NCBI RefSeq assembly: GCF_001635455.1
Contig: NZ_LWEH01000159.1
Coordinates: 106,074 to 170,073, forward strand
DNA length: 64,000 nucleotides
Reading direction: 5' to 3'
Source: Vibrio sp. HI00D65
GTDB lineage: Bacteria > Pseudomonadota > Gammaproteobacteria > Enterobacterales > Vibrionaceae
The notes below the pieces were generated by a model, which ran no database searches, was not told the DNA's origin, and saw nothing but the letters and a program-made list of their open reading frames with translations. The translations under genes were made by a program, and so were the position numbers. Within the stretch, counting starts at the first letter, position 1; each line of letters starts with the position of its first letter. Below, one piece after another: positions 54,172-63,566 of the stretch.

Positions 54172-54399
54172 TTAGTGAGACTTTTTATCTTCAAGAGAAG
54201 AAATTAAAGCCTCGGCAAATTTTTCAGCAATTCCTTTGCGTTGTGAAGCAGCAACGTTCTGATTTAAGACATTGGTTGCGATATTTCCAGCGATCATCAG
54301 TGAAAGTTCTGGTGAAGCTTTGTGCTTAGATAGTACAGCACCTACTTCAGATAGGATTTTTTCAACTTGTTCATCTGTGTATTTAGATATAATCGGCAT
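54172..54399 (-). CDS. yejL: YejL-family (UPF0352/DUF1414) small protein
   Basis: A 75-residue helical cytoplasmic protein ([28 protein letters not shown]), as in E. coli upstream of yejM. Function unknown. It is 28 bases from yejM and most likely cotranscribed, and diverges from yejK by 84 bases. Confidence 0.93.
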   Translation of the reverse strand: MPIISKYTDEQVEKILSEVGAVLSKHKASPELSLMIAGNIATNVLNQNVAASQRKGIAEKFAEALISSLEDKKSH

Positions 54400-54483
54400 A
54401 AGGACTCTAATAATGATAGTAAAAGCGGCTTATGATAACCTACTATGCACGACAACTGAAACCTGAACGGTAATATTTTCACT

Positions 54484-55488
54484 ATGAGCCTTCACCTTTC
54501 CAACGTAATTTTACACCAGCTGAGCAAGAACGATCAGGAAGAACTGATTGTTAACTATCGTGCTGAATCTCTAGAAAACGATGCTTCTTCTGAAAGCCTA
54601 GTTGCTGAACTTCATCGTGTGTTTAACTCAAAAGCAGGCAAAGGGTTTGGTTCTTTCAAATCTGACAGCGAATTCCAACAGTGGTTGCATCAACTTCGTG
54701 CTGGTGAGACAAACTTTTACAATTTTTCTCAAAAGAGTGCGCAACGTCTAAAAGACGAGCTTTCAAAATACCCATTTGCTGATGAAGGCATCTTGGTAAT
54801 GGCTGAATATCAGTCACTTGCAACTGACTACCTTTTCATTGGTCTTCTGCCTTCAAACCAGAGCTTAAAGGTAACAGAAGGGCTAGATATCAGTGCGACT
54901 GACTACTTAGATATCTCTAAAATGGACATCGCCGCTCGCTTAGATCTTTCTACTTACGAGACAGACAAAGAATCAAATCGTTACCTAACGTACATCAAAG
55001 GACGTGTTGGTCGTAAAGTGGCTGACTTCTTCTTAGATTTTCTTCAAGCGGAAGTAGGTCTGGATGCAAAACTGCAAAACCAGGTGCTGATGCAAGCGGT
55101 AGAAGATTTTGTTTCTGATTCTAAATTAGAGAAAGAAGAAGCGATCAGCTACAAAAAGCAGGTTGCTGATTACTGTAATGAGCAGTTAAAGGCGGGTGAT
55201 GAGGTTCAAGTACGTGAACTGTCTGGCGAATTACCAGCAAGCTCAGATGGTACCAGCTTCTTTGATTATACTAGTGAGCAAGGCTACGAGTTAGAAGATA
55301 GTTTCCCTGCAGATCGCGCAACTATGCGTAAACTAACAAAATTTGTTGGTGCGGGTGGCGGTTTGAATGTTAGTTTTGATAGTCTGCTTCTAGGCGAGCG
55401 TATCTTCTATGATCCGGAGACAGATACACTAACGATTAAAGGCACACCGCCAAACTTACGTGACCAACTGACTCGTAATAAGTCATAG
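54484..55488 (+). CDS. yejK: Nucleoid-associated protein YejK (NdpA)
   Basis: E. coli YejK binds the nucleoid and interacts with topoisomerase IV and gyrase. The 334-residue protein shows the family starts SLHLSNVILHQL and VNYRAESLEND, LADVAELHR-like VAELHRVFN, and KGRVGRKVADFFLDFL. It is divergent from yejL-yejM, the same arrangement as in E. coli. A terminator follows. Confidence 0.95.
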   Translation: MSLHLSNVILHQLSKNDQEELIVNYRAESLENDASSESLVAELHRVFNSKAGKGFGSFKSDSEFQQWLHQLRAGETNFYNFSQKSAQRLKDELSKYPFADEGILVMAEYQSLATDYLFIGLLPSNQSLKVTEGLDISATDYLDISKMDIAARLDLSTYETDKESNRYLTYIKGRVGRKVADFFLDFLQAEVGLDAKLQNQVLMQAVEDFVSDSKLEKEEAISYKKQVADYCNEQLKAGDEVQVRELSGELPASSDGTSFFDYTSEQGYELEDSFPADRATMRKLTKFVGAGGGLNVSFDSLLLGERIFYDPETDTLTIKGTPPNLRDQLTRNKS

Positions 55489-55504
55489 TCCGAAGTGAAT
55501 AGGT

Positions 55505-55535
55505 AAGCGGCAGTAGGATGCTGTCGCTTGTTTTT
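55505..55535 (+). terminator. Terminator after yejK
   Basis: Nine-pair stem AAGCGGCAG/CTGTCGCTT with one wobble, a 7-base loop and GTTTTT, 16 bases after the stop. Confidence 0.82.
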
Positions 55536-55595
55536 GTGCTTTGTGTCTTCGCCATAGCAACAATGGCTTTAAGTTAACACGCACAAGGAATATAG

Positions 55596-57011
55596 ATGGA
55601 ACAATCAGTAGCAAAGCCCACTCGCTTTAATAAACCAGCCACTTTCTTAGTTGTGATTTTGGTTCTGTGGCTACTTCCTTCATTGGCACTTCTCAACTTA
55701 AGCCGTTCCTACACAAACTCTCTCGCTCAAATCGAAGAGCTGGGCATTCGCGTTAACGAATTAAGACAGTCACTCTATTTCTCGGAACCACTTCGCGTCT
55801 CACGCATTAATGAGCTAGCTCTTGACGCTCAATTAGTTTATTCAATCCGACTTCAGATCGAATCCGATTTCCAAAACGCATTTTTCCGCCCTGACGTAAA
55901 CCAACTGCTTTATGTTGCAGACCAGTTTTTGGACAAATTTGACGAGTTCATTCCAATCGAAAGTCAGGTTCAAGAGATAGTCTATAACATCAAGTTGTTA
56001 CGTGCAGACAAGCAGTTATCTCCCAAGTTAAAACCGTTGCTAAATGAATTTGGAGTAGTGGTGTTTGAGGCTATGTACTCAGACAGCCAAAGCTCGTCGG
56101 CGACCTACCGAGCTTTTGATTCTATTCTCGAGAAATCTTACAAGTTGAAAACTCCAGAGCAAGACGCGATTCAACAGTTACTGGCTGATGCTTCCGCATT
56201 GCTCGTAGATTACGCACAACTGAACTTTTTAGTCGATAAGATTAAGCAGAACTCGGTGAACAAGCAGATCATTAAGTTAGAGTCAGAATATCATGAGCGC
56301 CAGTTTAATTTGCTGGTCGCAATGTTAGGTCTGAGTTTGGCTGCTATGGTCGCTCTGATTGTTTGGAGTGCGGGTGTGAGAAAGGCCTCTCCACAACTTG
56401 CAGCTGACCAGAATACCTCTCCTGAACCTAGCGAAGAAAAGGTTGTTCAATTTTCTGCTAAGGATGAGGAACTGTTTTCAGAAAGTAGCCTTGATTCATC
56501 TCCTTTGGCAACCGGGCAGCAGCAGCACGAGACTAAGCAAGAGGTACCAGAAACGGTAGTGAACGATCCATCAGACTATCTACAACAGCAACAGAATATG
56601 AACATTGAAAGTCAACCAAATACGATTGAGACGCCAAAAGCTGAGCGACACGTTGCTAGCGTGACGGATTCGAAACCAGCGATTGATATTGAAGAGATGC
56701 TCGAAACACTCGATGGTGATACAGAGTCGGTTGAATTGTTGCTTGGGGTGTTTGTCCAAGACCATGCGGACGACTATGAGAAATTTAAAGCGCTATTGAC
56801 CAAAGATGAAACCTCAGCAACACGTGTTGTACATAGCTTAAAAGGTGTGGCAGGTAGCATTAAAGCGTCGAGATTAGCCATTATTGCCGCAAGTATTGAG
56901 ATGACAATGAAGCAATCTCGAGCGATCAGTGAACACGACCTGAATGAACTCGAGCAGGCGATAAAAGCCTCGGTGGATTCCGCTGTCGAATATTTAGATA
57001 ATCAGCGTTAA
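55596..57011 (+). CDS. Membrane sensor-like protein with C-terminal Hpt domain (no kinase core)
   Basis: A 471-residue protein: first membrane helix (about 15-36), a helical periplasmic domain of about 200 residues, second helix (about 239-260), a cytosolic Gln/Glu-rich linker, and a C-terminal histidine phosphotransfer domain (about 365-471) with phospho-acceptor H413 in VHSLKGVAGS. There is no HATPase or receiver domain, so it must receive or drain phosphate from a partner elsewhere. This layout (periplasmic sensor joined to a lone Hpt) is uncommon. Its partners are unknown. The following lipoprotein gene may work with it. Confidence 0.85.
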   Translation: MEQSVAKPTRFNKPATFLVVILVLWLLPSLALLNLSRSYTNSLAQIEELGIRVNELRQSLYFSEPLRVSRINELALDAQLVYSIRLQIESDFQNAFFRPDVNQLLYVADQFLDKFDEFIPIESQVQEIVYNIKLLRADKQLSPKLKPLLNEFGVVVFEAMYSDSQSSSATYRAFDSILEKSYKLKTPEQDAIQQLLADASALLVDYAQLNFLVDKIKQNSVNKQIIKLESEYHERQFNLLVAMLGLSLAAMVALIVWSAGVRKASPQLAADQNTSPEPSEEKVVQFSAKDEELFSESSLDSSPLATGQQQHETKQEVPETVVNDPSDYLQQQQNMNIESQPNTIETPKAERHVASVTDSKPAIDIEEMLETLDGDTESVELLLGVFVQDHADDYEKFKALLTKDETSATRVVHSLKGVAGSIKASRLAIIAASIEMTMKQSRAISEHDLNELEQAIKASVDSAVEYLDNQR

Positions 57012-57087
57012 CTTTTGCGGGAATATTGACAATACTCTGACGAAGTGTTCATACAATCCGCGCCCTTAGTCTTTGTCAGAGGTTTAT

Positions 57088-58266
57088 ATGTTACGAGTTT
57101 CGAGTCGAAGTTGGATGGTGTTGGTGCTTAGTATTGTACTAAGTGGTTGTTCTCTATTGGAAGTTAAGTTAGATAGTCAGACTACGCCTCTCACTCAACA
57201 AGAGCTGAATGCTCGGCTCATGACGCGTGAATACGCTAAGCTGTTTTTTACACAAGTCGAAGACTCAGCTGATTTAATCGCGCAATCTTACCCTGCTGAT
57301 GACACCTTACATCAATCTTACGTTTTGCTTTGGAAGATTCATGCTGAGCAGGGCTTACAGCAAGCGGCTTACCAAACCTCTCCGATGTCTGCGCTCATTG
57401 ATACTTGGGTGTTTACTGCGCAAATGAATCAATTCTATGCCGAAGGTGAAGGAGCGGATCTGTTCACGACGGATCATGCGGTTAACACTGCACGCTCTCT
57501 CGATCAAGAAGCAAAAAAGCTAGCAAAGGGCGTTCTGAGCTCAAGTGACTTTAAAAAGAGCAAAGCATTCGTTGCTGAGTTTGTTGCGAGCAACCCATTT
57601 AACGATCTAACGTTCAGAAGCACGCCTGCTTATCGAGAATGGTTAACTTATCTTGGAAAAGATGAATCACAGATTGTTCAGAGCCTAGGTACCATGCCAG
57701 AAGCGATGAGCGATGCATCAGATCGTTTAAGCCTGATGGCTGATCAAACGCCAAAGCTGATGTCTTGGAAAGCAGAATTAGTAGCGATGAATAGCTCACT
57801 GACAGGTGAAGATTTGTCGATGACACTAGAAAGCCTTCGCCAAACGTCAGCAAGCATGCAGGACTTCATTGAGAACAATCCTGAATACATGCAAACATTG
57901 GCTTCTATTATGTCGGCAGAGATGCGGCCGCTGCTTAATGATCTTAGCGACAAAACAGACCAAAAACTGGCTATGCTGAGTGATGAGCGTGTGGCGTTAG
58001 AAAAGATGGTGACGCGTGAAAGAGAAGCGTTAGTTCAGATGATCGAGAAAGAACGTATCGAGATCGCCGGTATCGTGACATCTGAAAGAGAATTGTTCAC
58101 TCAAGATTTAGACCGCGTTTCGCAAGAAGTGGTTGTGCTCGCGATTGATAAGCTGATGGAGCTAATCAAAGGTGTGATTATCTACTTTATTCTGTTTATC
58201 TTGGTGGCGTTCTTCGCACCGTTAGGTATCGGTTATTGGTTGGGTAAACGAACCGCAAATAAGTAA
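57088..58266 (+). CDS. Lipoprotein with coiled coil and C-terminal membrane helix
   Basis: A 392-residue protein starting MLRVSSRSWM with lipobox LSGC (cysteine 21); AGAGG is five bases before the ATG. An all-helical domain (about 25-280) is followed by a charged coiled coil (about 285-350, ERVALEKMVTREREALVQMIEKERIEIAGIVTSEREL, with a heptad-like MV/MI/IV spacing). A hydrophobic helix (about 360-385, FILFILVAFFAPLGIGYWLG) ends the protein. A protein both lipid-anchored and helix-anchored at its far end is unusual. Function unknown. It lies 76 bases after the Hpt gene, and a weak TTGACA -35-like site lies between them, so it may have its own promoter. Confidence 0.8.
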   Translation: MLRVSSRSWMVLVLSIVLSGCSLLEVKLDSQTTPLTQQELNARLMTREYAKLFFTQVEDSADLIAQSYPADDTLHQSYVLLWKIHAEQGLQQAAYQTSPMSALIDTWVFTAQMNQFYAEGEGADLFTTDHAVNTARSLDQEAKKLAKGVLSSSDFKKSKAFVAEFVASNPFNDLTFRSTPAYREWLTYLGKDESQIVQSLGTMPEAMSDASDRLSLMADQTPKLMSWKAELVAMNSSLTGEDLSMTLESLRQTSASMQDFIENNPEYMQTLASIMSAEMRPLLNDLSDKTDQKLAMLSDERVALEKMVTREREALVQMIEKERIEIAGIVTSERELFTQDLDRVSQEVVVLAIDKLMELIKGVIIYFILFILVAFFAPLGIGYWLGKRTANK

Positions 58267-58272
58267 CCCAAT

Positions 58273-58303
58273 AAAAAAGAGCGCTCCAAGGCGCTCTTTT
58301 TGC
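58273..58303. terminator. Bidirectional terminator between the lipoprotein and nhaC
   Basis: Stem AAAAAGAGCGC/GCGCTCTTTTT with a 6-base loop and T runs on both strands. Confidence 0.92.
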
Positions 58304-58357
58304 ATTTAAATAATTAACGGTTTGTTTTACGTTCTAACGTTTTTGAACGATGGACTA

Positions 58358-59794
58358 CTAGGCTTGTTGCTTTGTCAGCTCTGCCGTTTCTTCCGTTTCA
58401 ATAGCTGGTGCTGTTGGTTCACATTTATCAACGAACCAACCCATGTACGACGTTACGATAGTCACGATGATACAGATGAAGCTTAGCCACATGAATGGTG
58501 CGTACGACAGCGTTGCAACGCCTAGGATACTCGCCATGTAGATACCGTTGTCACTCCAAGGCACCATACCTGATGTCAACGTACCGCCGAACTCAGCGTT
58601 ACGAGATAAGTTCTTACGCTTGTAACCTAGACGGTCGTAGTTCTTAGCACAGATTTTTGGCGTAAGGATTAGTGATACGTACATCGCAGAGCCAAATACG
58701 TTACCCATGAAAGCCGTACCGATTGTGCTTGTTGCTAGCGAACCTGCGCTGTTTACGCGGCGTTCGAATACCTTCGCAATTGTCTCTAGCACGCCGACTT
58801 TATCTAGCAAGCCACCAAAGCCTAAACCAAATACGATAACCGCAACCGAACCCAGCATTGAAGACATGCCACCGCGGTTTAGGATTGAGTCAATGAAGTC
58901 CACGCCAGATGAGATAGAGAATGGTGCCCATGCAGTGTTGAATGCTGTTAAGAAGTCGATTTCTTGAATCATCACTGCCCAAATAATACCTAGCAGAGAA
59001 CCAAAGCTGATTACCGGGAATGAAGGCATACGGAAAGCCAGTAGACCTAATACGATCAGTACTGGAACAAATGAGTATGGCGTGATGTAGAACTGAACTT
59101 CCATCGCTTTGATCACAGATTCTACTTGGCTCATGTCAACGTTACCGGCGTAGTGGAAGCCAAACGCGGTAAACATGATGCCAGTAATAACGTAGCTGAT
59201 TAATGCAACAGGCAGCATGCCTTTGATGTGTTCAACCACTTCTACGTTAGACATAGAAGAAGCCAAAATTACTGAATCTGAAAGTGGTGACATCTTGTCA
59301 CCGAAGTAACAACCTGACAGTACTGCACCTGCCGTAATTGGCGCTGGAACACCTAGGCCTTGGCCAATACCCATCATCGCAATACCCGCTGTACCAGCAG
59401 CCCCCCAAGAAGTACCAGTAGCCAACGCTGTTAAAGAACAGATGATCATGGTCGCCAAAAGGAAGATAGAAGGGTGGATAGCTTTTAGACCATAGTAAAT
59501 GATGGTCGGTACGATCCCGCCAGAGATCCAAGTACCAACAAGAGCGCCAACGGCTAAAAGTATTAAAACTGCGCCTAAACCGTTAGATATTCCTTTGAGT
59601 GCTGCTTTTTCTAAGTCTTTGTATTGGTGTCCAAGATGAATACCAAGCACCATGATAATGAACCAACCAATGTACAAGGCAAGTTGGATTGGAAGGTCAA
59701 GCTTTGCTGTAAAGGAAAAAGCAAGGGATAGAAATAGTCCTAACGCGATGAATACCTGCATCAGGTTCGGTAGGCGAGTTTTACTCTGCTTCAT
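58358..59794 (-). CDS. nhaC: NhaC-family Na+/H+ antiporter
   Basis: Exchanges Na+ for protons in the inner membrane. The 478-residue protein (start ATG 59794, AGAGG before it) has about eleven membrane helices and the conserved TGTSWGAAGTAGIAMMGIGQGLG and GCYFGDKMSPLSDSVILASS segments, with the Asp-containing transport motif. Members of this superfamily were also proposed as lysine transporters (LysW type) when preceded by a lysine riboswitch; none is visible here, so antiporter function is the better guess. An upstream Met at 59833 would add 13 residues. Confidence 0.9.
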   Translation of the reverse strand: MKQSKTRLPNLMQVFIALGLFLSLAFSFTAKLDLPIQLALYIGWFIIMVLGIHLGHQYKDLEKAALKGISNGLGAVLILLAVGALVGTWISGGIVPTIIYYGLKAIHPSIFLLATMIICSLTALATGTSWGAAGTAGIAMMGIGQGLGVPAPITAGAVLSGCYFGDKMSPLSDSVILASSMSNVEVVEHIKGMLPVALISYVITGIMFTAFGFHYAGNVDMSQVESVIKAMEVQFYITPYSFVPVLIVLGLLAFRMPSFPVISFGSLLGIIWAVMIQEIDFLTAFNTAWAPFSISSGVDFIDSILNRGGMSSMLGSVAVIVFGLGFGGLLDKVGVLETIAKVFERRVNSAGSLATSTIGTAFMGNVFGSAMYVSLILTPKICAKNYDRLGYKRKNLSRNAEFGGTLTSGMVPWSDNGIYMASILGVATLSYAPFMWLSFICIIVTIVTSYMGWFVDKCEPTAPAIETEETAELTKQQA

Positions 59795-60293
59795 AAAAGC
59801 CTCTTGTGATTTCGAGCATTTATAGTGCTTCATTATATTGTGGGGTACGAAATGGACACTACAGTAAATAGATTATTATATCGAGAAAATACGCTTAAGC
59901 TTTGATATTTGACTGCATATCGGACCAGTTGTGGTCTCATAGCCTAAATTTTTGTTAAATTCATGATTGTTACATGTTTAATTCTATCGAGCGTTGTTTC
60001 CGTTTTGTAAAATAAAATGCCAATTAACCATGGTTTAACAGAGGGATTTACTGTTTGTGACAAGGGGGTGATTGTTAGATCTAGCGTGATAAGTGGCTGA
60101 ATTTAGGGAGGTTGGTGTTTCTATCAATAGGGTGGAGGCTGAATCTCTCTATTGAGATAACTTTACGATTCATCGCGTTCACTTAAAAGAAACGAAAAAG
60201 TTACACTTTTTGACAAAAAGCGCTTGAGTTCTGTTTCTGAAAAACTTATAGATGGGGGAGAGCAATTTTTAATTTATACATGGAGAGTGAGAG
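59795..60293. other. Divergent intergenic region nhaC/asd
   Basis: 499 bases without a credible gene. It contains an inverted repeat GACCA/TGGTC (59923-59938 approx.) and the candidate asd promoter (60224-60252). I looked for lysine-riboswitch motifs and saw none. Confidence 0.45.
60224..60252 (+). promoter_or_regulatory. Candidate promoter of the second asd
   Basis: TTGAGT at 60224-60229, 17 bases, then TATAGA at 60247-60252, 41 bases before the ATG. Confidence 0.4.
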
Positions 60294-61412
60294 ATGAGAG
60301 TAGGTCTAGTTGGTTGGCGCGGTATGGTGGGTTCTGTACTGATGCAACGTATGGTTGAAGAGAAGGACTTCGACCTGATTGAGCCTGTTTATTACAGTAC
60401 ATCTCAGATTGGTATTCCTGCCCCTTTTCTAGGTGGTAAAGATGCGGGTCTACTTCAAGACGCTTTTGATATTGATAGCTTAAAGCAGCTTGATGCGGTT
60501 ATTACTTGTCAAGGCGGCGATTACACATCAAAAGTTTACCCAGCGCTACGTCAAGCGGGCTGGAAAGGTTACTGGATTGATGCCGCTTCAACTCTACGTA
60601 TGGATGCTGATTCAATCATCACTCTTGATCCTGTTAACTTGGCTCAAATCCAGAAAGGTATTCACAGCGGTACTAATACTTTTGTTGGTGGTAACTGTAC
60701 AGTGAGTTTAATGCTTATGGCACTGGGCGGCCTATACGAGAAGGGCATGGTTGAATGGATGAGTGCCATGACTTACCAAGCGGCTTCTGGTGCGGGTGCT
60801 AAGAACATGCGTGAGCTTATCTCGCAAATGGGCGTGATTAACGATAGCGTGAGCTCTGAGTTAGCGAACCCGGCAAGCTCAATTCTTGATATTGATAAGA
60901 AAGTTGCTGATACCATTCGTTCATCGTCATTCCCAACAGATCAGTTTGGTGCTCCGCTAGCGGGTTCATTGATTCCTTGGATCGATGTGAAGCGTGAAAA
61001 CGGTCAGAGTAAAGAAGAGTGGAAAGCGGGCGTTGAAGCGAACAAGATTCTTGGCTTAGATGGTCAGCCTATTCCTATCGATGGTACCTGTGTACGTATT
61101 GGTGCAATGCGTTGTCACGCTCAAGCACTAACAATCAAGCTCAAGCAAGACGTCCCAATGGATGAGATTGAAGAGATCATCGCAACTCACAACGACTGGG
61201 TTAAAGTGATTCCTAACGACCGTGATATCACGGCGCAAGAGCTGACTCCAGCTAAAGTAACAGGCACTATGTCTGTGCCAGTTGGCCGCCTACGTAAGAT
61301 GTCTATGGGTAACGACTTCTTAAATGCCTTCACTGTTGGTGACCAACTGCTTTGGGGTGCTGCAGAACCACTGCGTCGTACTCTGCGAATTATCCTAGCT
61401 GAGAAAGCGTAA
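60294..61412 (+). CDS. asd: Aspartate-semialdehyde dehydrogenase, E. coli type
   Basis: Same reaction as the truncated gene at the left edge, but of the other subtype. The 372-residue protein has [20 protein letters not shown] (NADP Rossmann loop) and the catalytic cysteine in [17 protein letters not shown]. The segments [18 protein letters not shown] and [17 protein letters not shown] match E. coli Asd closely. GGAGAG precedes the ATG. V. cholerae likewise has two Asd enzymes, and this one resembles its second, E. coli-type form. Its regulation is unclear; no riboswitch seen. Confidence 0.96.
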   Translation: MRVGLVGWRGMVGSVLMQRMVEEKDFDLIEPVYYSTSQIGIPAPFLGGKDAGLLQDAFDIDSLKQLDAVITCQGGDYTSKVYPALRQAGWKGYWIDAASTLRMDADSIITLDPVNLAQIQKGIHSGTNTFVGGNCTVSLMLMALGGLYEKGMVEWMSAMTYQAASGAGAKNMRELISQMGVINDSVSSELANPASSILDIDKKVADTIRSSSFPTDQFGAPLAGSLIPWIDVKRENGQSKEEWKAGVEANKILGLDGQPIPIDGTCVRIGAMRCHAQALTIKLKQDVPMDEIEEIIATHNDWVKVIPNDRDITAQELTPAKVTGTMSVPVGRLRKMSMGNDFLNAFTVGDQLLWGAAEPLRRTLRIILAEKA

Positions 61413-61483
61413 TCGAAAGCTCTTTCTATCCAAAAGTTAAAGCAAGCACCATTCTTTGTGAATGCTTAGCTTCGTGAGAGACA

Positions 61484-61510
61484 AAAGCCGGTGTTAACAC
61501 ATCGGCTTTG
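61484..61510 (+). terminator. Weak terminator-like hairpin after asd
   Basis: AAAGCCG/CGGCTTT stem around a TGTTAACA palindrome, with a short T run. It lies 72 bases after the stop. Confidence 0.5.
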
Positions 61511-61580
61511 TGATCGCGTAAGGTTGATTAATTGTACTCGTGACTTCACTTAAATGTTCTCGTTGGAATGAGACAAGGAA

Positions 61581-61684
61581 GAGATCCCCAACTCGTTCGT
61601 TCCTCACTCTTGAGGATGACGTTTTTCTCCTAACTTAAATTGCGTCATTCCAGATAGCAACGAAGGGGCGTAGTCGGGAATCTC
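61581..61684. repeat. Imperfect palindromic REP/MITE-like element
   Basis: Left arm starts GAGATCCCCAACT and ends GAGGATGACG (61581-61621). Right arm reads CGTCATTCC...GGGAATCTC (61643-61684), the inverse of the left arm apart from several mismatches (GAGATyCCCrACT ... TTCGTT ... GGATGACG). A 21-base spacer lies between. Such GGAATGACG/GGGAATCTC palindromes are common intergenic repeats in Vibrio, from memory. Confidence 0.65.
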
Positions 61685-61792
61685 GTTTTGGCTCAGTGAA
61701 CCAACATCAAAAAAGGTGACGATAAACGCCACCCTTTCTAGTCCCTTAATCTCTCATTATCCGGTTCTCGAAACTGCCATTAAATCCCTTCG

Positions 61793-61921
61793 CATCCAGT
61801 CACTCGAATCTCGTCGCTGCTCTTATATCTCTTCTCATCCAGTCACTCGAATCTCGTCGCTGCTCTTATATCTCTTCTCATCCAGTCACTCGAATCTCGT
61901 ACCTACTCTTATGTCCTTTCG
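61793..61921. repeat. 43-bp tandem repeat, three units
   Basis: CATCCAGTCACTCGAATCTC starts at 61793, 61836 and 61879, a 43-base period. The first two units are identical apart from their edges and the third diverges in its second half. A fourth, degraded unit may precede it. The array ends 16 bases before the K+ channel stop codon. It is not a CRISPR: there are no spacers. Confidence 0.85.
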
Positions 61922-61936
61922 AATCCCGCATCTACT

Positions 61937-62779
61937 TTATTCCCTGTCGGAGACGACACGTTTGTCAGGGTCGGCTAGTTCACTTGCACAGTGCTTACAG
62001 TAGAGGGCATCAGGGTCGTGCCCTGAACGGTTGCAGTTCGGACATTTGACTAGCTCCTTGTGAGAGTTCATTTCACTACTTAGCTCGGCGGTAATTATCC
62101 CGGTAGGTACCGCAAGGATAGAGTAACCCAGTAACATTGTGAGAGATGCGATAGCCTTACCAATCGCTGTTTGCGGCACCATATCCCCGTAGCCAACGGT
62201 GGTGATGGTGACGATTGCCCAGTAGATACTGTGAGGAATACTGGTGAATCCGTTTTCTGGCCCTTCAATCACAAATATCAAAGCGCCAAAGATAACGACC
62301 AAGATGCCAACTGTGCTAAAGAAGATAAGAATCTTTCGTCTTGCCATCAATAGTGAACGCAACAGAATATTTGAATCTTGTAGATAGCGAACCAACTTCA
62401 GAACTCGGAAGATACGCATGACACGCAGTAATCTCACAACGCCCATAAACGAAGCGCCTGGGAAGAAGATCGCTAAGTAAGTAGGTAGGATCGCTAACAG
62501 ATCAACAATGCCATAAAAGCTGGTGGCGTAAGATTTCGGTTTTGGAGAACAATAGAGCCTTAATAGATACTCGATAGTGAATAGGGCGGTGAAAGTGTAC
62601 TCGATGTAACGAAGTTCTTGAGACCACTCTGTCATCACATTTGGAATGGACTCTAGAATAAGAACCAGAAGCGAAGCCAAGATTGCAATGATCAGTGAAA
62701 TATCAAATGCACGTCCGGCAGGTGTATGGGTACCAAAAATAGTAACGTACATGTGATGCTTGAGTGGCTTGCGTGACAT
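61937..62779 (-). CDS. Voltage-gated potassium channel with C-terminal zinc ribbon
   Basis: A 280-residue six-helix ion transporter. S4 carries regularly spaced arginines (RLLRVMRIFRVLKLVRYL, about residues 117-134), and the selectivity filter is TVGYGD (about residue 194-199), as in Kv and KvAP channels. After S6 there is a short cytosolic tail with two CxxC pairs (CPNCNRSGHDPDALYCKHC, about 246-264), a rubredoxin-like zinc ribbon. The 843-base gene ends in repeat DNA. The start has no good ribosome site. Potassium selectivity is inferred from the filter. Confidence 0.9.
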   Translation of the reverse strand: MSRKPLKHHMYVTIFGTHTPAGRAFDISLIIAILASLLVLILESIPNVMTEWSQELRYIEYTFTALFTIEYLLRLYCSPKPKSYATSFYGIVDLLAILPTYLAIFFPGASFMGVVRLLRVMRIFRVLKLVRYLQDSNILLRSLLMARRKILIFFSTVGILVVIFGALIFVIEGPENGFTSIPHSIYWAIVTITTVGYGDMVPQTAIGKAIASLTMLLGYSILAVPTGIITAELSSEMNSHKELVKCPNCNRSGHDPDALYCKHCASELADPDKRVVSDRE

Positions 62780-62839
62780 AAGGGGAGGTTCGTCTTCTAT
62801 TAAATGCGTTAACCATCATTATACAAGCTTCATAATAAC

Positions 62840-62874
62840 GAGGCGAGTGAAAGCCAAATTGCTTTACTCGCCTC
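62840..62874. terminator. Hairpin between ychE and the K+ channel gene
   Basis: GAGGCGAGT/ACTCGCCTC stem extended by AAAGC/GCTTT, with a bulge and small loop. No T run of note, so it may be a weak terminator for ychE or just a palindrome. Confidence 0.4.
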
Positions 62875-62927
62875 AGATGTGTTCCACATTAAATAGCCGC
62901 AGTTAAGCGACTATGTGCTATTTGTGG

Positions 62928-63566
62928 TTATGCTAAACCTGGGAATAGGTTAAGCAAGCCGTTCGCAATGAACTCGATGCCAAGTGCACCAAGAATCAAG
63001 CCCATGATACGGGTGATAACGTTAATTCCGGTTTGACCTAAAAAGCGCACGGTAACAGGCGCTGAACGGAACAGAAGCCAAGAGCAAATTGCGAACGCAA
63101 TAATGCTGATACCAATACCGATAGTATCGATTGCTGCTGGGTAACGCGATCCATAGACAATGGTCGAACTGATCGCACCTGGGCCGGCCATTAAAGGCAT
63201 AGCTAAAGGAACAACACCTATTTGTTCTTTACTGATGTACTCAGATTTTTCCTGCTTATTCTGCTTATCTTCACCCAACTTACCGCTCATCATCGAAAAC
63301 GCGATGCTCAGTAATAGCAGTCCACCCGCAACACGGAAAGAGTCTAATGAAATGCTAAACATGTCGAGGAGCAACTGACCCGCAACTAGCGACACAATCA
63401 AGATAACAGCAACGGCAATATTGGCTTGAAAGGCTGTCCTGTTTCTCTCTTCTGGCGGCATATGAGCAGTAAGAGAAACAAACACAGGCATGATGCCGAT
63501 TGGGTTTACGGCTGCAACAAGCCCAAGGAAGAATTGCATAAAGATTGCGAGTTCTAAACCTTGCAT
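62928..63566 (-). CDS. ychE: MarC/YchE-family membrane protein
   Basis: A 212-residue protein with six hydrophobic segments and the family motifs NPIGIMPVF (about residue 22), IAFSMMSG, and VPLAMPLMAGPGAIS. MarC proteins are not multidrug pumps despite the name; their role is unknown. I start at ATG 63566 (MQGLELAIF); a TTG at 63581 is in frame, five codons earlier. E. coli ychE lies next to adhE, and the DNA after this gene's start may lead to adhE outside the window. Confidence 0.9.
   Translation of the reverse strand: MQGLELAIFMQFFLGLVAAVNPIGIMPVFVSLTAHMPPEERNRTAFQANIAVAVILIVSLVAGQLLLDMFSISLDSFRVAGGLLLLSIAFSMMSGKLGEDKQNKQEKSEYISKEQIGVVPLAMPLMAGPGAISSTIVYGSRYPAAIDTIGIGISIIAFAICSWLLFRSAPVTVRFLGQTGINVITRIMGLILGALGIEFIANGLLNLFPGLA

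Noticed and set aside
59795..60293. Possible lysine riboswitch upstream of nhaC or asd
   Set aside because: The expected conserved lysine-element core motifs were not found by eye on either strand.
61793..61921. Possible CRISPR array
   Set aside because: The 43-base units follow one another directly with no unique spacers, and no cas gene is in the window.
61716..62003. Frame of 95 codons across the tandem repeats
   Set aside because: Low-complexity translation of repeat DNA, overlapping the end of the K+ channel gene; no ribosome site.
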